From: an uncultured Kiritimatiellota bacterium | GTDB lineage: Bacteria > Verrucomicrobiota > Kiritimatiellia > RFP12 > DVOR01 | Reading direction: 5' to 3' | Assembly (NCBI GenBank): GCA_944389945.1 | Contig: CALXOF010000015.1 | Span: 1-54,424 of the forward strand | Length of the DNA stretch: 54,424 nt | Part shown: positions 52,601 to 54,424 of the stretch, one piece after another | How positions within the stretch are numbered: the stretch's first letter is position 1 | Layout: the number at the start of each line of letters is the position of its first letter | Program-made: the position numbers and the translations under genes | The notes under the pieces: model-generated | The model's database searches: none | Seen by the model: the letters and a program-made list of their open reading frames with translations, nothing else | Told to the model about the DNA's origin: nothing

Positions 52601-54289
52601 AGTCTCGGTGTAACCATAACCGGAAACGTCGCCGGCACCGAAATAGAGAGAGGCTCCGTTCTTTACAGTTACGGACTTACTGAGATAGGAGTCTGTTCCC
52701 TCTTTCTTCGGCACCACGTAGCGGAAGTTGGGGCCGTCGAGGGTGAGCGATGCACCATCTCTTTGCTCGAGGTTGGTCCAAGTGATTGAACCTTTCCCAA
52801 AGAAGGTGACGGAGCGTCCAAAACTCAATGTGCCAAGGCGGACATCTTCATCGACGGTCACGCCGGTTGATATCGTGATGTCATAGTCTGAGCCATTCTC
52901 GGTCGCAAGGATAAGAGCTGTTTCGGTGTTGATTTTGTTAGGGGTGGGCTTTTGAGGATGGGCAATGAAGGTGTTTAAAGCGCTGACGCTTTTGTCTACA
53001 GTATAGTTAGTCATCTCTCCCGTGGCATCGAGGATAAAGGCAATCACGTCAGGAAGAGAGTCGACCTCGGGGAAGGGTGCGGGGAGGCGCGGGTCGGCGT
53101 AGAGTAAGGTGTATTTCTCGACTTCACGGAAGGCGATTTTGAGGTTGGGGTCTTCGCTGTTGAGGCAGAGGATACCCTTGGAGTTGTTGTTGGCTGCGGT
53201 TTTGGCCTCTTCTAGGTCGGTATAGATGGTGGGACGCTCGGCGACGGGGAGCCTGAAGTTCGAGGTGTTGGCAACAATGGCACTGCGGAGGTCATTCACG
53301 TCCATATAGGGAACGCCATCGCGCACATCCACGGGTGCAGTCGTGGCCGTGCGCTTGATTTCTTGGCCTTCGCACGAGAGGGTCATATCATGCCCGAACC
53401 ATCCCCACAGTCCATAGCGTCCCTTCGCGTCCGAGAATGTCTCGGCGACGACCTTACCGCCGATGGAGAGCGTGACCTTGGCAAAGTGCACTGGGTTGTT
53501 GTTTTCGTCCACGACAGTTCCCAAAACGGGAAGCGCGTACGAGGAGGTCACTCCCTCCGGTCGCTCGGCCACGATACCGGTGACAACCGCCTCAATGAAG
53601 GTATAGCCCGCGACATTGGGCAACGTCTGTAGCGCCAATCCAGACCCGTACCCGGAGAAGATGTAGGTCTCATAGCCGGGCTCGTCCGCCTTTTGCCGAT
53701 AGCCGCAAGCCACAACGGCATGCGCACTGTTTTTGCCTACACTCATCGCCACGGGCGAACCGCAACGGAGCGAGGCCCAGATGGCGGTCTCAAAGTCTTC
53801 CTCCGTGGCCCCTTCGCCCAATGCCACATAATAGGCGCTGGCCATGCCGACGGAATCGCTACGAAAGGCCTTCTGGAGATTGGAGAGCGGCGTTGTGGAC
53901 GAAAGGCCATTGCCCCAGTAGTTCATCTGGGTGAGCAAGCCCAGATTGTAGAGTACGGTTTGCGCCGTACGGCGGCCTCGCGCGTCCAGCGGCGTCGGAG
54001 CCAGTCGCGCCCAATCAAGCGGTTCCGTGCGGATTTCCCGCGTGACGTCCATGATGATTGAGGCAGGGCCGAAGGACTCCCGGGGCCACTTGAAATATTC
54101 CAAGATAGAAGCCCCGGCGACGGCCACGCACCCAACAGGCTTATTAAGGCCATATTCGTCTTGGACGACCTGGTTGTAGGGTTGGGCCTGATTCCAATGG
54201 CAAGGGAAATCGGGCAACAGCGCGACGAGGTCCTGCGCCATGGCGGTGGCGGCGAGGAGGGCGGCGGAAAGGAAAAGTGCAAGTTTCAT
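49628..54289 (-). CDS. Giant secreted protein: C10 peptidase, regulatory domain, beta-helix, C25-like region
   Basis: A 1553-residue exported protein. Residues 1-18 are a signal peptide. About 20-240 is a C10 (streptopain-like) cysteine peptidase: HWNQAQPYN, catalytic Cys54 in PVGCVAVAGASILEYF and His190 in NSAHAVVACGY. About 250-315 resembles a carboxypeptidase-regulatory-like fold (GTVVDENNNPVHFAKVTL). About 400-780 is repetitive beta sequence. About 785-1170 resembles gingipain C25 (DCDYVLIGASGAEIPALD, HHIGRLPLRE, VGEMLVLNPQGGTLSAILP, LTLLGDPTVRI), but the expected His and Cys are not seen. Then WTGEAGDSLWETAGNW begins an autotransporter-associated-type region. No sorting signal recognised. 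A TGTTAAACT box ends 6 nt before the ATG. Confidence 0.8.
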   Translation of the reverse strand: MKLALFLSAALLAATAMAQDLVALLPDFPCHWNQAQPYNQVVQDEYGLNKPVGCVAVAGASILEYFKWPRESFGPASIIMDVTREIRTEPLDWARLAPTPLDARGRRTAQTVLYNLGLLTQMNYWGNGLSSTTPLSNLQKAFRSDSVGMASAYYVALGEGATEEDFETAIWASLRCGSPVAMSVGKNSAHAVVACGYRQKADEPGYETYIFSGYGSGLALQTLPNVAGYTFIEAVVTGIVAERPEGVTSSYALPVLGTVVDENNNPVHFAKVTLSIGGKVVAETFSDAKGRYGLWGWFGHDMTLSCEGQEIKRTATTAPVDVRDGVPYMDVNDLRSAIVANTSNFRLPVAERPTIYTDLEEAKTAANNNSKGILCLNSEDPNLKIAFREVEKYTLLYADPRLPAPFPEVDSLPDVIAFILDATGEMTNYTVDKSVSALNTFIAHPQKPTPNKINTETALILATENGSDYDITISTGVTVDEDVRLGTLSFGRSVTFFGKGSITWTNLEQRDGASLTLDGPNFRYVVPKKEGTDSYLSKSVTVKNGASLYFGAGDVSGYGYTETSGNPITIGPGGILTVVSRDTLTRRLILDGGHIDLGSRDTSGDYGFGTLDLLHTIVEVKGKSSVSALSGIGNAALCIRGNSDENNVVTKFRFSNGARLDCPVLVAKPKLPKDQGTLLLSGDGVAAFGTVEAPTMASDGVLLEGGTFTGGLTLENGARLTTEAPITVTGTLTVSGTVSIEEPRSGVFLHGNANTTVATSAFTAPNGFTVKKVGNDYRLVASSATDPVWYANGVREEGKPEGVAPENSLLVLTTTDRKESGLWEGYAAFRSSPAGGNWNVCIAANGNITEGTAAEYIGSMDCDYVLIGASGAEIPALDGTIDRLDGHHIGRLPLRETVSMGTIVDLASAGNNVPQTYQTTSDFTCLQGYVEKLRRAGSYHAQGRVTLLGETFGTEQPVYENDTVYDPALGQWKYYDNKAGTTFYALCNRYGRLKQTNQSAFPSPLLYCDGAFRQDATTPGRGDLSSESAGASLLWVEGAESNTELSLIAVGGDNKKITADCFPALYTLTLSPIGTSGALSQEETASPNVGEMLVLNPQGGTLSAILPAGSYTPTIGTDGIPSGAEHTLCGAVADALIKDPSLTVGQALTLALEGNPNLSTTLTLLGDPTVRIAPFIIPTEWTGEAGDSLWETAGNWRSGQAPTASDTVTVTLADGDHASILLPEDASATTLNIVGPESGSATLLLTDTTTDTSTGAAIGDLSLSGNLVLSGNVTVEAAIPIAANTVTLGAGATLRTTAELDFTENDINNYWRVSGDGTLDIAHLRPKFTQLPKTLRLTATTADTIRFSTQGLSALPEGFTVDAGTAWETSYTFANNTLTVTLTEAAGQPMPNPILPEGEVDIQLSEETLQALRDAARDGGISGDFHVAAQSVDGATRPIAELDDALACFEGLEPTVEGDKVVVAYDFGVTGLRIEGTTVFVTLSVRGKGQSLTFTEGNDYAIAPQRLDGTQPLAAPETVTATTNEGSTVELRFSLPEGDATFLFRATVSRPTP

Positions 54290-54295
54290 AGATGT

Positions 54296-54301
54296 AGTTT
54301 A
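54296..54301 (-). promoter_or_regulatory. -10 box of the giant secreted protein gene (leaderless)
   Basis: Extended -10 TGTTAAACT on the minus strand, 6 nt before the ATG at 54289; no ribosome site is present in the gap. Confidence 0.55.
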
Positions 54302-54424
54302 ACACAAACCGCTGTCATAGCAAAACCCAATCCTGTCCGGGGAAAATGGGAGGGAAAGTGTAGAATTAGGTCGTACGTTTTCTAAGGGTGGAAAGAGACG
54401 GCCCTCTGGGGGCCCCCCGGGGGG

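Noticed and set aside
54400..54424. G/C homopolymer-like run at the window end
   Set aside because: It may be a real palindromic tract or an assembly edge; too little sequence is left to judge.

Overview
The window reads as one continuous piece of a GC-rich, gene-dense bacterial chromosome: 38 protein genes, one tRNA, no rRNA, CRISPR array, transposase or prophage genes. A type II-style pseudopilin, a beta-helix/autotransporter-like giant secreted protein, a secreted family-105 glycoside hydrolase, a PpiD-like periplasmic folding factor and lipid acyltransferases suggest a Gram-negative, polysaccharide-using bacterium. The closest overall impression is the PVC group (Kiritimatiellota/Verrucomicrobiota, gut-type); this is inference from gene content only.

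Layout. 0.4-5.4 kb: EamA transporter, CsoR-type copper sensor, pseudopilin and a short UvrA paralogue, all on minus. 5.6-9.7 kb: alpha/beta hydrolase (+) facing a speA-patB operon (-). 9.9-13.6 kb: a membrane Ser/Thr kinase (-) divergent from a transpeptidase PBP (+). 13.9-19.5 kb (-): rfbD with a two-domain lipid acyltransferase; prfA-djlA; rpmE; a TRIC/UPF0126 membrane protein. 19.6-28.6 kb (+): thioredoxin-LysM, Na/Pi cotransporter, metallophosphoesterase-ettA-ispF, pgk, GH105. 28.9-34.2 kb (+): a two-gene restriction-modification system. 34.5-39.0 kb (-): an overlapping gene chain HAD, membrane protein, alkA, beta-propeller, then queE and an esterase. 39.0-48.9 kb (-): mfd, dinB, an S1-domain protein with an unknown partner, and an exported protein/PpiD-like pair. 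49.1 kb: tRNA-Ser(GCT). 49.6-54.3 kb: a 1553-residue secreted protein with an N-terminal C10 (streptopain) domain and a degenerate C25 (gingipain)-like region.

Three signals stand out. (1) A 120-130 bp intergenic element occurs in three near-complete copies and one fragment. It carries four palindromes whose centres are exactly 23 bp apart in every copy, and its end hairpins vary in sequence while keeping pairing. (2) At least eight genes have an extended -10 box ending only 6-7 nt before the start codon (two more at 9 nt), so much of this genome is probably read from leaderless mRNAs, while other genes use strong AAAGGAG ribosome sites. (3) The restriction-modification pair has a GIY-YIG-like nuclease fused to a helicase, and the methyltransferase motifs seem divided between the two proteins.

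Most gaps are filled with a mosaic of other short structured repeats (called modules A-G here), several of which touch or encode the stop codons of neighbouring genes.
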